From Bacteroidales bacterium (lineage in GTDB: Bacteria; Bacteroidota; Bacteroidia; Bacteroidales; WCHB1-69): 15,921 nucleotides of DNA. Location: the NCBI GenBank assembly GCA_017618435.1, contig JAFZUH010000297.1:1-15921 (forward strand), written 5' to 3'. Positions 1 to 7,345 of this stretch are shown piece by piece. Every line of letters starts with the position of its first letter. The first letter of the stretch is position 1. A program made the translations under genes and the position numbers. Below the pieces are notes generated by a model. It worked only from the letters and a program-made list of their open reading frames with translations. It ran no database searches and was not told the origin of the DNA.

Positions 1-98
1 AACGGCAAGTTTTTCGTAAAAAATCCAAGGCTGTTTGCTTCAAAGAATCTCATTTTTTCTCTGTATTTGTTTCTTTCGCTCAACAATTGCAATATCAT
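1..98 (-). CDS. Possible 5' end of a leftward gene, truncated by the window edge
   Basis: A minus-strand reading frame starts at an ATG at 98-96 and stays open to base 1, giving about 32 residues (beginning MILQLLSERNKYREK, then MRFFEANSLGFFTKNLP). A second in-frame ATG at 53-51 is an alternative start. A consensus Bacteroidetes -7 element (TACATTTG on the minus strand, 112-119) lies just upstream; with a start point near 105 it would give a very short leader for the ATG at 98 and about a 50-base leader for the ATG at 53, which favours the second start. I do not recognise the protein. A frame this short can be open by chance, so the call rests mainly on the promoter and on there being no other gene in this stretch. 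Confidence 0.4.
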   Translation of the reverse strand, partial: MILQLLSERNKYREKMRFFEANSLGFFTKNLP

Positions 99-111
99 AA
101 TAATCAAAGTA

Positions 112-119
112 CAAATGTA
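112..119 (-). promoter_or_regulatory. Candidate -7 promoter element for the leftward partial gene
   Basis: The minus strand reads TACATTTG, an exact match to the TAnnTTTG -7 consensus of Bacteroidetes promoters. No clear TTTG -33 element is visible at the expected distance. Apart from this, the palindrome at 231-252 and the groEL terminator, I see nothing in the non-coding stretch from 99 to 323. Confidence 0.45.
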
Positions 120-230
120 GCACTTTTTTTAATAGGTTTTTCTTTTTTCGCTGCCTTTTTTCAGATTCTTTTTAGGTTCTATTTTCAAAACCTTGTCTTT
201 ACGCGTTCAATGCGTTCATACATCAAACAC

Positions 231-252
231 GGCTGCCATAATATGACAGCCC
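231..252. repeat. Near-perfect palindrome, shared as a 20-base exact repeat with 12345-12364
   Basis: GGCTGCCATAATATGACAGCC (231-251) is a 21-base palindrome with one mismatched pair (9 of 10 positions symmetric about base 241). The 20 bases CTGCCATAATATGACAGCCC (233-252) recur exactly at 12345-12364. Read on the other strand, the core TGTCATATTATGGCA differs at only 2 of 15 positions from the palindrome at the groES promoter (2462-2476). It lies between the groEL terminator and the leftward promoter at 112-119, so it could be an operator for that promoter or a dispersed intergenic repeat. Confidence 0.6.
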
Positions 253-268
253 TACAATAATCCCAACA

Positions 269-303
269 AAAAAAGAGCCGCAATAAAATTGCAGCTCTTT
301 TTT
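269..303 (-). terminator. Rho-independent terminator of groES-groEL
   Basis: AAAAAAGAGC (269-278) pairs with GCTCTTTTTT (294-303), then after one C/A mismatch GCAAT (280-284) pairs with ATTGC (288-292), leaving a three-base loop. In the leftward direction the stem ends in a T-run (complement of the A-run at 268-274). It sits 20 bases past the groEL stop codon. The T-run on the other side makes it potentially bidirectional. Confidence 0.88.
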
Positions 304-323
304 CGTTATCAGAGGCACAACTG

Positions 324-1964
324 TTAGTACATGCCACCCATTCCTCCCGGCATTCCGCCACCCATTGCAGGAGCGGCAGGAGTTTCTTCTTTAATATCTG
401 CCAAAACACATTCCGTTGTCAACAACATGCCTGCGATAGAAGCAGCATTTTCCAAGGCTACTCTTGTTACCTTTGCAGGGTCAACAACACCGGCATTCAT
501 TAAATCTTCGTATGTTTCTGTACGTGCATTGAAACCGAAGAACCCTTCACCTTCTTTTACTTTGTTTACTACAACAGAGCCTTCCAAACCTGCATTTTGA
601 ACAATTTGTCTTAATGGTTCTTCCAAAGCACGACGAACAATTTCTATACCGAATTTTTCATCATCATTGTCAGCCTTAAGAGTTTCCAATGCAGCAATAG
701 AACGGATATAGGCTACACCGCCGCCCGGGATAATACCTTCTTCAACAGCGGCACGGGTTGCATGCAAAGCATCATCGAAACGGTCTTTCTTTTCTTTCAT
801 TTCAACTTCAGAAGCGGCACCTACGTAAATAACGGCAACGCCACCTGCCAATTTGGCCAAACGTTCTTGCAATTTTTCCCTATCGTAGTCTGATGTGGTC
901 TTTTCGATATGGGATTTTATTTGAGCGATACGGGCAGCAATAGCTTCTTTGTCGCCTTTACCGCTTACAATAGTTGTATTTTCCTTATCAACGGTAATTT
1001 TTTCTGCTTGTCCCATCATTTCAAGTGTTGCATCTTCCAATTTGAAGCCTTTTTCTTCGGAAATAACGGTACCGCCTGTCAGGATAGCAATGTCTTCCAA
1101 CATTTCTTTTCTTCTGTCGCCAAAACCGGGAGCCTTTACAGCAACTATCTTCAAACTACCTCTCAATCTGTTTACGACCAATGTAGCCAAAGCTTCGCTT
1201 TCAATATCTTCAGCGATAACCAATAAAGGTTTTCCTGTTTGAACAACTTTTTCCAAAATTGGCAGGAATTCTTTCATATTGGAAATTTTCTTGTCATAAA
1301 TCAAAATATAAGGGGTATCATATACCGTTTCCATTTTTTCGGTATCCGTAACGAAATACGGAGAAATATATCCACGGTCAAATTGCATACCTTCAACCAC
1401 TTTGACTTCAGTTTCGGTACCTTTGGCTTCTTCGATAGTGATGACACCTTCTTTTTTCACTTTACGCATTGCTTCTGCAATAATGCTGCCTACGGCTTGG
1501 TCATTATTTGCAGATATGGTTGCAACTTGTTGTATTTTTTCATTGTTTTCGCCAACGGCTTGTGCTCTTTTTTTCAAATCGGCCACAACGGTAGCAACCG
1601 CTTTGTCTATACCGCGTTTCAAATCCATAGGATTAGCCCCTGCGGTAACGTATTTTAATCCGTGATTGAAAATAATTTGAGCCAATACGGTTGCTGTTGT
1701 AGTACCGTCACCGGCTTGGTCGTTGGTTTTGGAAGCAACTTCTTTCACCATTTGAGCACCCATATTTTCAATATTTTCTGCCAATTCTATTTCTTTTGCT
1801 ACAGAAACACCGTCTTTTGTAATTTGCGGTGCACCGAATTTTTTGTCAATAATAACGTTTCTGCCTTTTGGTCCTAAGGTAACTTTAACAGCATTTGCCA
1901 ATGCATCTACACCTTTTTTCAAGCCTTCTCTGGCTTCCCAACTATACAAAATCTCTTTTGCCAT
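324..1964 (-). CDS. groEL: Chaperonin GroEL (60 kDa, Hsp60)
   Basis: Cytosolic ATP-dependent folding chaperonin, 546 residues, the normal family length. It starts MAKEI and carries the nucleotide-binding stretch VTLGPKGRNV at about 28-37 and GDGTTTAT at 85-92, whose Asp is needed for ATP hydrolysis in the family. Apical-domain sequence follows, and the second equatorial half contains the EEGIIPGGGVA signature. The C terminus is the usual flexible Gly-Met tail (GGGMPGGMGGMY). Family knowledge: seven-membered double rings enclose unfolded protein under a GroES lid. It lies 48 bases downstream of groES in the same orientation, with no terminator between them and a strong one after it, so the two form an operon. 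Identification is secure. Confidence 0.98.
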   Translation of the reverse strand: MAKEILYSWEAREGLKKGVDALANAVKVTLGPKGRNVIIDKKFGAPQITKDGVSVAKEIELAENIENMGAQMVKEVASKTNDQAGDGTTTATVLAQIIFNHGLKYVTAGANPMDLKRGIDKAVATVVADLKKRAQAVGENNEKIQQVATISANNDQAVGSIIAEAMRKVKKEGVITIEEAKGTETEVKVVEGMQFDRGYISPYFVTDTEKMETVYDTPYILIYDKKISNMKEFLPILEKVVQTGKPLLVIAEDIESEALATLVVNRLRGSLKIVAVKAPGFGDRRKEMLEDIAILTGGTVISEEKGFKLEDATLEMMGQAEKITVDKENTTIVSGKGDKEAIAARIAQIKSHIEKTTSDYDREKLQERLAKLAGGVAVIYVGAASEVEMKEKKDRFDDALHATRAAVEEGIIPGGGVAYIRSIAALETLKADNDDEKFGIEIVRRALEEPLRQIVQNAGLEGSVVVNKVKEGEGFFGFNARTETYEDLMNAGVVDPAKVTRVALENAASIAGMLLTTECVLADIKEETPAAPAMGGGMPGGMGGMY

Positions 1965-2012
1965 AATTCTATTTCCTTTTTTTATGTTTTACAAAATTAA
2001 TAATAAAAAACA

Positions 2013-2288
2013 CTACAAAATTGCCAAAATATCAGATTCTTTCATTATAAGATAATCTTCGCCATTGTAGTTGATTTCCGTACCGGCATATTTCCCGTAC
2101 AAAACATTATCTCCAACTTTCACTGTCATAGGTTCATCTTTTTTGCCTGCACCTACTGCAACAACAGTACCGCGTTGCGGTTTTTCTTTTGCTGTATCAG
2201 GAATGATGATTCCACCTGCGGTTTTTTCTTCTGCTGGAGCCGCTTTTACAATTACTCTGTCTGCTAATGGTTTAATATCTAAATTCAT
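2013..2288 (-). CDS. groES: Co-chaperonin GroES (10 kDa, Hsp10)
   Basis: 91 residues, full length for the family. The N terminus IKPLADRVIVK and the stretch EEKTAGGIIIPDTAKEKPQRG (about 20-40), which is the mobile loop that contacts GroEL, are typical; VKVGDNVLYGKYAGTE and the C-terminal DYLIMKESDILAI complete the beta-barrel signature. It forms the heptameric lid of the GroEL chamber. It is the first gene of the groES-groEL operon. A 294-base intergenic region separates it from the divergent prs gene and holds an apparent operator array (2454-2478) and a long leader, consistent with stress-regulated expression, although no CIRCE element is present. Confidence 0.98.
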   Translation of the reverse strand: MNLDIKPLADRVIVKAAPAEEKTAGGIIIPDTAKEKPQRGTVVAVGAGKKDEPMTVKVGDNVLYGKYAGTEINYNGEDYLIMKESDILAIL

Positions 2289-2439
2289 ATTGTTTAATTT
2301 TTAATTTGTTTTTTATTTTTACTTTGTCTTTTACTATCCACTTTTGTGCCAAATTTCAAAAAGTGCCATTTTGACTATGTTTAAAATCTCATAAAACATC
2401 ATAAACATTGAAAATAAACTTATTAGAGATACTTTGAGG

Positions 2440-2446
2440 CAAAATA
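2440..2446 (-). promoter_or_regulatory. Candidate groES -7 promoter element (imperfect)
   Basis: The minus strand reads TATTTTG, one base short of the TAnnTTTG consensus, followed by CC. It lies about 150 bases before the groES start codon, implying a long leader. The palindromic half-site array at 2454-2478 would cover its -33 region. This is the best promoter candidate for the operon but is not a perfect match. Confidence 0.4.
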
Positions 2447-2453
2447 CAAATGC

Positions 2454-2478
2454 TGACATTTTGTCATATTCTGACAAA
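2454..2478. promoter_or_regulatory. Operator-like array of TGTCA/TGACA half-sites upstream of groES
   Basis: Two overlapping perfect inverted repeats are visible: TGACATTTTGTCA (2454-2466) and TTTGTCATATTCTGACAAA (2460-2478, seven-base arms around a five-base spacer). Related half-sites TGCCA occur at 2347-2351 and 2364-2368, the second within TGCCATTTTGACT. The array abuts the likely groES promoter on its upstream side. It does not resemble CIRCE (TTAGCACTC-N9-GAGTGCTAA). Which protein binds is unknown; a heat-shock regulator is an inference from the neighbouring gene. Confidence 0.55.
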
Positions 2479-2534
2479 TGTTCAAGATTGATTATTTTTT
2501 TAAGGAAGAACTATTAAAATTGAATATTTTTTTC

Positions 2535-2542
2535 TAATTTTG
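2535..2542 (+). promoter_or_regulatory. prs -7 promoter element
   Basis: TAATTTTG followed by C is an exact TAnnTTTG match. Transcription would begin near 2549, giving a leader of about 34 bases before the prs ATG at 2583. No convincing -33 TTTG is seen upstream. Confidence 0.65.
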
Positions 2543-2582
2543 CAGGCAAATAAAAATAAACTTAAAAATTATCATAAATAAA

Positions 2583-3545
2583 ATGTCAGTAATAAAAATA
2601 GCCTCCGGGCGTTGTTCTCGGAATTTAGCCTCCAAAATAGCCAAGGCTTTCAATCAAAAATTGGTAGATGTGGAAATTATGCAATTCAGTGATGGAGAAT
2701 TCCAACCCTCATTTACTGAAACCTTGCGGGGTTGTGAAGTTTTTATTGTTCAATCCACCATTCCGCCTGCAGACAATTTAATGGAATTGCTTTATATGAT
2801 TGATGCAGCCAAAAGAGCCTCTGCTCACAAAATTATTGCCGTTATGCCTTATTTCGGTTGTGCAAGACAAGACAGAAAAGACAAACCACGTGTTCCAATA
2901 GGTGCGAAATTGGTTGCCAATTTGCTTACAGCAGCAGGTGTGGACAGAATTATCACTATGGATTTGCATGCTGACCAAATACAAGGTTTCTTTGATGTTC
3001 CTGTAGATCATCTTTATGCATCAAGAATATTCCTGCCTTATTTGAAACGCCGTAACTTTGACAATCTTTGTATGGCTTCTCCCGATACGGGCGGTACCCG
3101 CAGAGCGGCTATGTACGCCAAATATTTGGATGCCGATTTGGCTATCGGGTACAAACAAAGACCTCGTCCAAATGTCATTGGTTCTTTGCAAATAATCGGA
3201 GATGTTAAAGATAAAGATGTTGTTTTGGTTGATGATATTATCGACACAGCCGGCACTATTTGCAAAGCCGCCGATACTATCAAAGAATTGGGAGCAAAAT
3301 CTGTAAGAGCAATGTGCGTACACTCGGTTTTTTCAGGACAAGCATACGAAAAAATTGAGGCTTCTTGCTTGGAAGAAGTTATCACTACCGATACTATTCC
3401 ACAAAAACGCCCTTGCGACAAAATTACTGTTTTGTCGGTAGATAAATTATTTGCCACTGTTATCGAAAGTGTGGTTTCCAATCGCTCTATCAATACGCTT
3501 TTTGATTTCGACCATTTTATGAATATCGAAAACATGGAGTTGTAA
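2583..3545 (+). CDS. prs: Ribose-phosphate pyrophosphokinase (PRPP synthetase)
   Basis: Cytosolic enzyme making phosphoribosyl pyrophosphate from ribose 5-phosphate and ATP, the precursor for purines, pyrimidines, histidine, tryptophan and NAD. It has 320 residues, normal for class I enzymes. Visible signatures are FSDGEF (35-40) near the N terminus, the ATP-region stretch PYFGCARQDRK (89-99), the metal-binding DLHADQIQGFFD (127-138), and the PRPP-binding loop VDDIIDTAGT (216-225). The flexible-loop arginines are in the PYFGCARQDRK segment. The first ATG after a consensus promoter is used. It has its own promoter and a strong terminator, so it is probably monocistronic. The C terminus runs about ten residues past the conserved NTLFDF, a small variation. 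Confidence 0.97.
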   Translation: MSVIKIASGRCSRNLASKIAKAFNQKLVDVEIMQFSDGEFQPSFTETLRGCEVFIVQSTIPPADNLMELLYMIDAAKRASAHKIIAVMPYFGCARQDRKDKPRVPIGAKLVANLLTAAGVDRIITMDLHADQIQGFFDVPVDHLYASRIFLPYLKRRNFDNLCMASPDTGGTRRAAMYAKYLDADLAIGYKQRPRPNVIGSLQIIGDVKDKDVVLVDDIIDTAGTICKAADTIKELGAKSVRAMCVHSVFSGQAYEKIEASCLEEVITTDTIPQKRPCDKITVLSVDKLFATVIESVVSNRSINTLFDFDHFMNIENMEL

Positions 3546-3569
3546 TCCATCTATTTCATTGAAAAATAT

Positions 3570-3620
3570 AGAAATGATGTCTATTTTTATAATAGATGTC
3601 ATTTCTTTTTTATTTTTTTA
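3570..3620 (+). terminator. Rho-independent terminator of prs
   Basis: The arm at 3570-3584 pairs with 3592-3606: eight pairs (AGAAATGA/TCATTTCT), a two-base internal mismatch, five pairs (TCTAT/ATAGA), and a seven-base loop. A long T-rich run (3606-3620) follows on the plus strand. It ends just before the next promoter at 3622. Confidence 0.85.
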
Positions 3621-3621
3621 T

Positions 3622-3629
3622 TATCTTTG
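3622..3629 (+). promoter_or_regulatory. -7 promoter element for the DUF3098-uppP operon
   Basis: TATCTTTG followed by C is an exact TAnnTTTG match. The expected start point near 3637 lies 33 bases before the ATG at 3670. It rules out the longer reading frame that begins at 3559, because that frame would start upstream of the promoter and inside the prs terminator. Confidence 0.7.
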
Positions 3630-3669
3630 CAAAAATTATTCAACATATTCTAATTTAAGAAAGAGCAAT

Positions 3670-3984
3670 ATGGCTACAACAAATAACAAAAAGAAAACAA
3701 CAACAGAGAAACAAGGTGTAAATTGGGCTCCGGGTATGCCTTTCGGAAAAATAAACTATATTTTGATGCTTGTCGGCATTGTATTGTTGGCAATAGGTTA
3801 TATTTTACTTTCAGGCGGCGGTACCGATGACCCTTCACAATTCAGCGAAGCCATTTTTGATACCAGACGTTTAACCGTTGCCCCAATTGTATTAACATTG
3901 GGTTTTGTGGTGGAATTTTTGGCAATTATGCTAAAATTCAACAACAAAGAAAAAGAAGAAACTCCATCTGTAGAAGTTAAATAA
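3670..3984 (+). CDS. DUF3098 family small membrane protein
   Basis: 104 residues. The N terminus is rich in Lys, Thr and Asn, followed by WAPGMPFGKINYILMLVGIVLLAIGYILLSGGG (about 19-51), which holds the first membrane helix, and a second helix at about 68-89 (TVAPIVLTLGFVVEFLAIML). The tail is charged. The segment between the helices, DDPSQFSEAIFDTRRLTVAPIVL, is the conserved core of DUF3098, a Bacteroidetes family of unknown function. The family commonly sits next to uppP and cell-division genes such as ftsX, and here its stop codon overlaps the uppP start (TAATG at 3982-3986), so translation is likely coupled. A role near the envelope is an inference from this linkage. Confidence 0.88.
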   Translation: MATTNNKKKTTTEKQGVNWAPGMPFGKINYILMLVGIVLLAIGYILLSGGGTDDPSQFSEAIFDTRRLTVAPIVLTLGFVVEFLAIMLKFNNKEKEETPSVEVK

Positions 3985-4811
3985 TGTCTGTTGTAGAAGC
4001 ATTTTTTTTAGGGCTTATTCAAGGGTTGACAGAATTTTTGCCTGTTAGCAGCAGCGGACATTTGACCATTTTCGGGTATTTGTTCGGTTTATCAGGCGAA
4101 GAAAACCTGACCTTTACCGTATTGTTGCACATAGCAACCGTATGCAGCACCTTGTTGGTGCTTTGGAAAGAAATTGTTTGGATTTTCAAAGATATTTTTT
4201 CCAAACAATCATGGAAAACATATAGCGGCTTGAATGACGGCACCAAATTTTCCGTCAATATTCTTATTTCAATGATTCCCATTGCCATTGTCGGATTCTT
4301 TTTCAAAGACCAAGTAGAGGCAATTTTCGGGTCAGGACTGCTTATCGTAGGCATAATGTTGTTTGTTACAGCCTTACTGTTGGCTTTTTCTTATTTTTGC
4401 AAACCCAAACAAAAAGAACAAATATCAGGTTGGCATGCTTTTGTAATTGGCATAGCCCAAGCCATTGCCGTTTTGCCGGGGTTAAGCCGTTCGGGAACAA
4501 CCATAGCCACAGGTTTGTTGCTCGGAAACAAAAAAGAGAGATTGGCTCAATTTTCTTTCTTAATGGTAATTCCCCCCATATTAGGAGAGGCTTTGCTTGA
4601 TATAAAAGAGATTTGGGAAACAGGTTTTGCCACCGCAATGAACAATATTTCCGCACTTTCAGCCATTGTGGGATTTATCACCGCTTTTGTTACAGGCTGT
4701 TTGGCTTGCAAACTGATGATAAATATTGTCAAAAAAGGAAAATTGATATATTTTTCAATCTATTGCTGTTGTGCCGCAATTGCAGCGATAGTTTTATATT
4801 TTGTCATGTAA
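3984..4811 (+). CDS. uppP: Undecaprenyl-diphosphate phosphatase UppP (BacA)
   Basis: Integral membrane phosphatase that converts undecaprenyl diphosphate to the monophosphate, recycling the lipid carrier for peptidoglycan and other wall polymers; overexpression gives bacitracin resistance in other bacteria. It has 275 residues, normal length. The two catalytic regions are both intact: QGLTEFLPVSSSGH (13-26) and PGLSRSGTT (165-173), with several hydrophobic membrane segments around them. The start codon overlaps the stop of the DUF3098 gene. It ends 16 bases before the stop codon of the convergent LOG-family gene. Confidence 0.97.
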   Translation: MSVVEAFFLGLIQGLTEFLPVSSSGHLTIFGYLFGLSGEENLTFTVLLHIATVCSTLLVLWKEIVWIFKDIFSKQSWKTYSGLNDGTKFSVNILISMIPIAIVGFFFKDQVEAIFGSGLLIVGIMLFVTALLLAFSYFCKPKQKEQISGWHAFVIGIAQAIAVLPGLSRSGTTIATGLLLGNKKERLAQFSFLMVIPPILGEALLDIKEIWETGFATAMNNISALSAIVGFITAFVTGCLACKLMINIVKKGKLIYFSIYCCCAAIAAIVLYFVM

Positions 4812-4815
4812 ATAA

Positions 4816-4838
4816 AAACAAAACGTTTTATTTTGTTT
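4816..4838. terminator. Weak AT-rich hairpin between the convergent uppP and LOG genes
   Basis: AAACAAAA (4816-4823) can pair with TTTTGTTT (4831-4838) around a seven-base loop. The stem is all A/T but one pair, the right arm overlaps the end of the LOG gene, and the T-run is modest. It is the only terminator candidate for either gene. Confidence 0.3.
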
Positions 4839-5421
4839 CAAGTTTATTTTTTATTTTCTTCACCCAAATCATATCTTGGTTATAGGAAAAATTTCGGATT
4901 TTGTCCAACATTTCCAATGGAGAAGAAGCAAACAACAACAAATTGAAGTGTTGTTCTGTCAAAAAGCCTTCTTTTACAAATGTTTTCAATTGTTCTATTT
5001 GATGCTTGTAATATTCATTTATATTCAACAAACCCACAGGTTTTTCGTGCAGGTGGAGTTGTGAAAAAGCCGCCATTTCAAAAAATTCGTCCAAGGTACC
5101 CAAACCACCCGGCAACGCAATAAAAGCATCGGATATGGCAGCCATTTTAGTTTTTCTTTCACTCATATCTTTTACGAATATCATCTCCGAAATGCCCTTG
5201 TGTCCTACTGCGTCCATATTGAAAAATTCCGGAATAACTCCGATCACTTTCCCGTTCAAACGCAACATTTCATCTGCCAAAATGCCCATAAGCCCAATAC
5301 TTCCGCCGCCATAAACCAAAGTATGACCTTGTTCAACCATTAATTGTCCCAAATCTATAGTTGCTTGTCGGTAAACAGTATTATTACCGCATTGTGAACC
5401 GCAAAAAACACCGATATTCAT
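4828..5421 (-). CDS. LOG-family protein, probable cytokinin riboside 5'-monophosphate phosphoribohydrolase (TIGR00730)
   Basis: 197 residues. It has the Rossmann-like fold signatures of the family: VFCGSQCGN (5-13), VYGGGSIGLMG (36-46), MSERKTKM (86-93) and the defining PGGLGTLDE (104-112). Older annotations call such proteins lysine decarboxylases, but family members lack that activity; characterised homologues release adenine-type bases from nucleoside 5'-monophosphates. The bacterial role is uncertain, perhaps nucleotide salvage or clean-up. It starts only 5 bases after the stop of the phosphate cotransporter gene, so the two are very probably cotranscribed. No functional link between them is evident. 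Confidence 0.92.
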   Translation of the reverse strand: MNIGVFCGSQCGNNTVYRQATIDLGQLMVEQGHTLVYGGGSIGLMGILADEMLRLNGKVIGVIPEFFNMDAVGHKGISEMIFVKDMSERKTKMAAISDAFIALPGGLGTLDEFFEMAAFSQLHLHEKPVGLLNINEYYKHQIEQLKTFVKEGFLTEQHFNLLLFASSPLEMLDKIRNFSYNQDMIWVKKIKNKLETK

Positions 5422-5426
5422 ATTTT

Positions 5427-7208
5427 TTAATCGTTATCGTTAGTTATTGATTCTACATCTATTTCGGTTAGACTTTCATCTTTGGTGTATTTGGTATTGA
5501 CAATCGCTTCTGAAATATTGATAGCATGGTCGCCAATTTTTTCCAACAAGGCGAAAAGACTGCTGTAAACGATACCTGTCTGATAATTATAATCGTTGTT
5601 TTTCAACGATTCAAGGTGTTCGTTTCTTAATTTGTCCCTGAATTGGTTTATTTCTTTTTCCTTGTCCAAAGCCTTGGTTATATCCACAGTTTTGTAAGGC
5701 ATACTCATATTTTCCTGCATAATTACCAGACTTTCTCTGACAATTTTGAACATTTGTGTGATATTTTCTCTCATTGTTGGAGTGAACCAAATTTTTTGTT
5801 CATTTTTTTGGTCTATCATTTTCGCCAGCTGAAAGTTCTGGTCTCCAATGCTTTCCAAATTATCAACAATACGAAGCATACCTCTTATTCTTTGAGCGGT
5901 TTCGTTGCCAAGCCCATCACCGGTTACTTGAGTAAGATAATTTGCAATTTCAAATTCCATTCTGTCGGAAATTTCTTCGTAATGTTCTATTCTTTTCAAC
6001 AGATTGTTGTATTCTTTGGCTTCTTTAATATTAAGTAGGGTTGGAATAAAATCATACATAAACACAATACGCCGAGCATAAACTTGCAGTTCCTTTTTTG
6101 CCGATTCCACGGCAATTTCACCCACTTTTATAACACCCGATTCTATATAAGTTAATTTGAAAATATCTTCATCATCAGGTTTTTTCTTGATAAGCACATT
6201 GGTTGCCGCTTCTATTTGAGGAATAAACCAAACAAGCAACAAAGTATTTATAACATTGAAAAATGTATGGTATACAGAAATACCTATAGGAATAATAGCG
6301 AGGTCGGTGTAGGGATTTGCCCCGAACCAATCTTCTGTAAGATTGGCAATTGCACGTGTGGAAGGATAAAATATAGGCAAAACCCACAACATACCTATTA
6401 CATTGAAAAGCAAGTGGGCACGTGCGGCTCTTCGTGCAGAAGTGTTTCCAACCATAGCAGCCAAATTGGCCGTGATTGTTGTTCCGATATTCTGCCCTAA
6501 AACCATAGCAACAACTACCTCAAAAGCAACATCAATAGGTATTGCCCCTTGTGTACACAACAACATGGACAATGCCAACATGGCACTTGAGGCTTGTACA
6601 ACCATGGTGAGAATGGCACCGATAAGAATAAACAAAAGCACATAAAGAAAACCGATATGTTGCGAACCTGCAGGCAACAAATGCTCAAACCAGCCGACAA
6701 AAGTCGGATTGTGTGCCAAATCTATAGTTTCGATTGTTGTTTGTAAAAACTGAAGTCCAAGAAACAATAAGCCAAAACCGATAAAAAACTCACCCCATGT
6801 GCGTATTTTTTTGGAACGCAACAACATCATTATAAAGCCAAGACCAATAATGGGAATAACGGGAAGCCCGTATTTCAACCCCAAAAGGGCAATAATCCAT
6901 GCCGTGAAAGTGGTTCCGATATTGGCTCCCATAATCACACCTATGGCATTTGTCAATTGTATCAGACCGGCATTAACAAAACTCACCACCATAACCGTTG
7001 TGGCCGATGATGATTGTAGGGCTACTGTTACAACAGTACCGGTTAATATCGCTTTGAATCGATTGGAAGTAAAAGAGGATAGTGTCTTGCGCAATCCGGA
7101 ACCCGCAATACGTTGCAGGGCTTCGCTCAAATAAGACATTCCAAACAAAAATAAGGCTAATGAACCTATTATTTGGGCAATTAAAGATATAATTTCTGTT
7201 GTACTCAT
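5427..7208 (-). CDS. Na/Pi cotransporter family protein with C-terminal PhoU-like domain
   Basis: 593 residues. The N-terminal half (about 1-335) is a membrane domain with the inverted-repeat signature of the type II Na-phosphate cotransporter (SLC34-like, NptA/YjbB) family: QSSSATT (65-71) followed by GANIGTT (94-100), then QASSA (205-209) followed by GQNIGTT (238-244). The remaining part (about 350-570) is soluble, helical and PhoU-like, with the second half-repeat near residues 460-560. It likely moves inorganic phosphate with sodium across the inner membrane; in YjbB-type proteins export is also reported, so direction is unproven. The ATG at 7208 has a near-consensus promoter element (TTTCTTTG, 7223-7230 on the minus strand), which would leave a very short leader. 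It is followed within 5 bases by the LOG-family gene. Confidence 0.93.
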   Translation of the reverse strand: MSTTEIISLIAQIIGSLALFLFGMSYLSEALQRIAGSGLRKTLSSFTSNRFKAILTGTVVTVALQSSSATTVMVVSFVNAGLIQLTNAIGVIMGANIGTTFTAWIIALLGLKYGLPVIPIIGLGFIMMLLRSKKIRTWGEFFIGFGLLFLGLQFLQTTIETIDLAHNPTFVGWFEHLLPAGSQHIGFLYVLLFILIGAILTMVVQASSAMLALSMLLCTQGAIPIDVAFEVVVAMVLGQNIGTTITANLAAMVGNTSARRAARAHLLFNVIGMLWVLPIFYPSTRAIANLTEDWFGANPYTDLAIIPIGISVYHTFFNVINTLLLVWFIPQIEAATNVLIKKKPDDEDIFKLTYIESGVIKVGEIAVESAKKELQVYARRIVFMYDFIPTLLNIKEAKEYNNLLKRIEHYEEISDRMEFEIANYLTQVTGDGLGNETAQRIRGMLRIVDNLESIGDQNFQLAKMIDQKNEQKIWFTPTMRENITQMFKIVRESLVIMQENMSMPYKTVDITKALDKEKEINQFRDKLRNEHLESLKNNDYNYQTGIVYSSLFALLEKIGDHAINISEAIVNTKYTKDESLTEIDVESITNDND

Positions 7209-7345
7209 CTAAAAAATTTTCGCAAAGAAACAATTTTTTATAAAAGAAAAGACATCTGTTTTGTAAATTTAATAATTATTTAACATTATGAAAAACAATT
7301 ATCAAATCCAACAAAATAGGTATAATATAATGTTTTGATTTTCTT

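Noticed and set aside
3038..3550. 170-residue minus-strand frame opposite prs
   Set aside because: Shadow of the prs coding sequence, with no promoter or family resemblance.
3559..3669. N-terminal extension of the DUF3098 reading frame (37 extra residues)
   Set aside because: It begins at a TTG inside the prs terminator and upstream of the consensus promoter at 3622; the ATG at 3670 gives the family's normal form.
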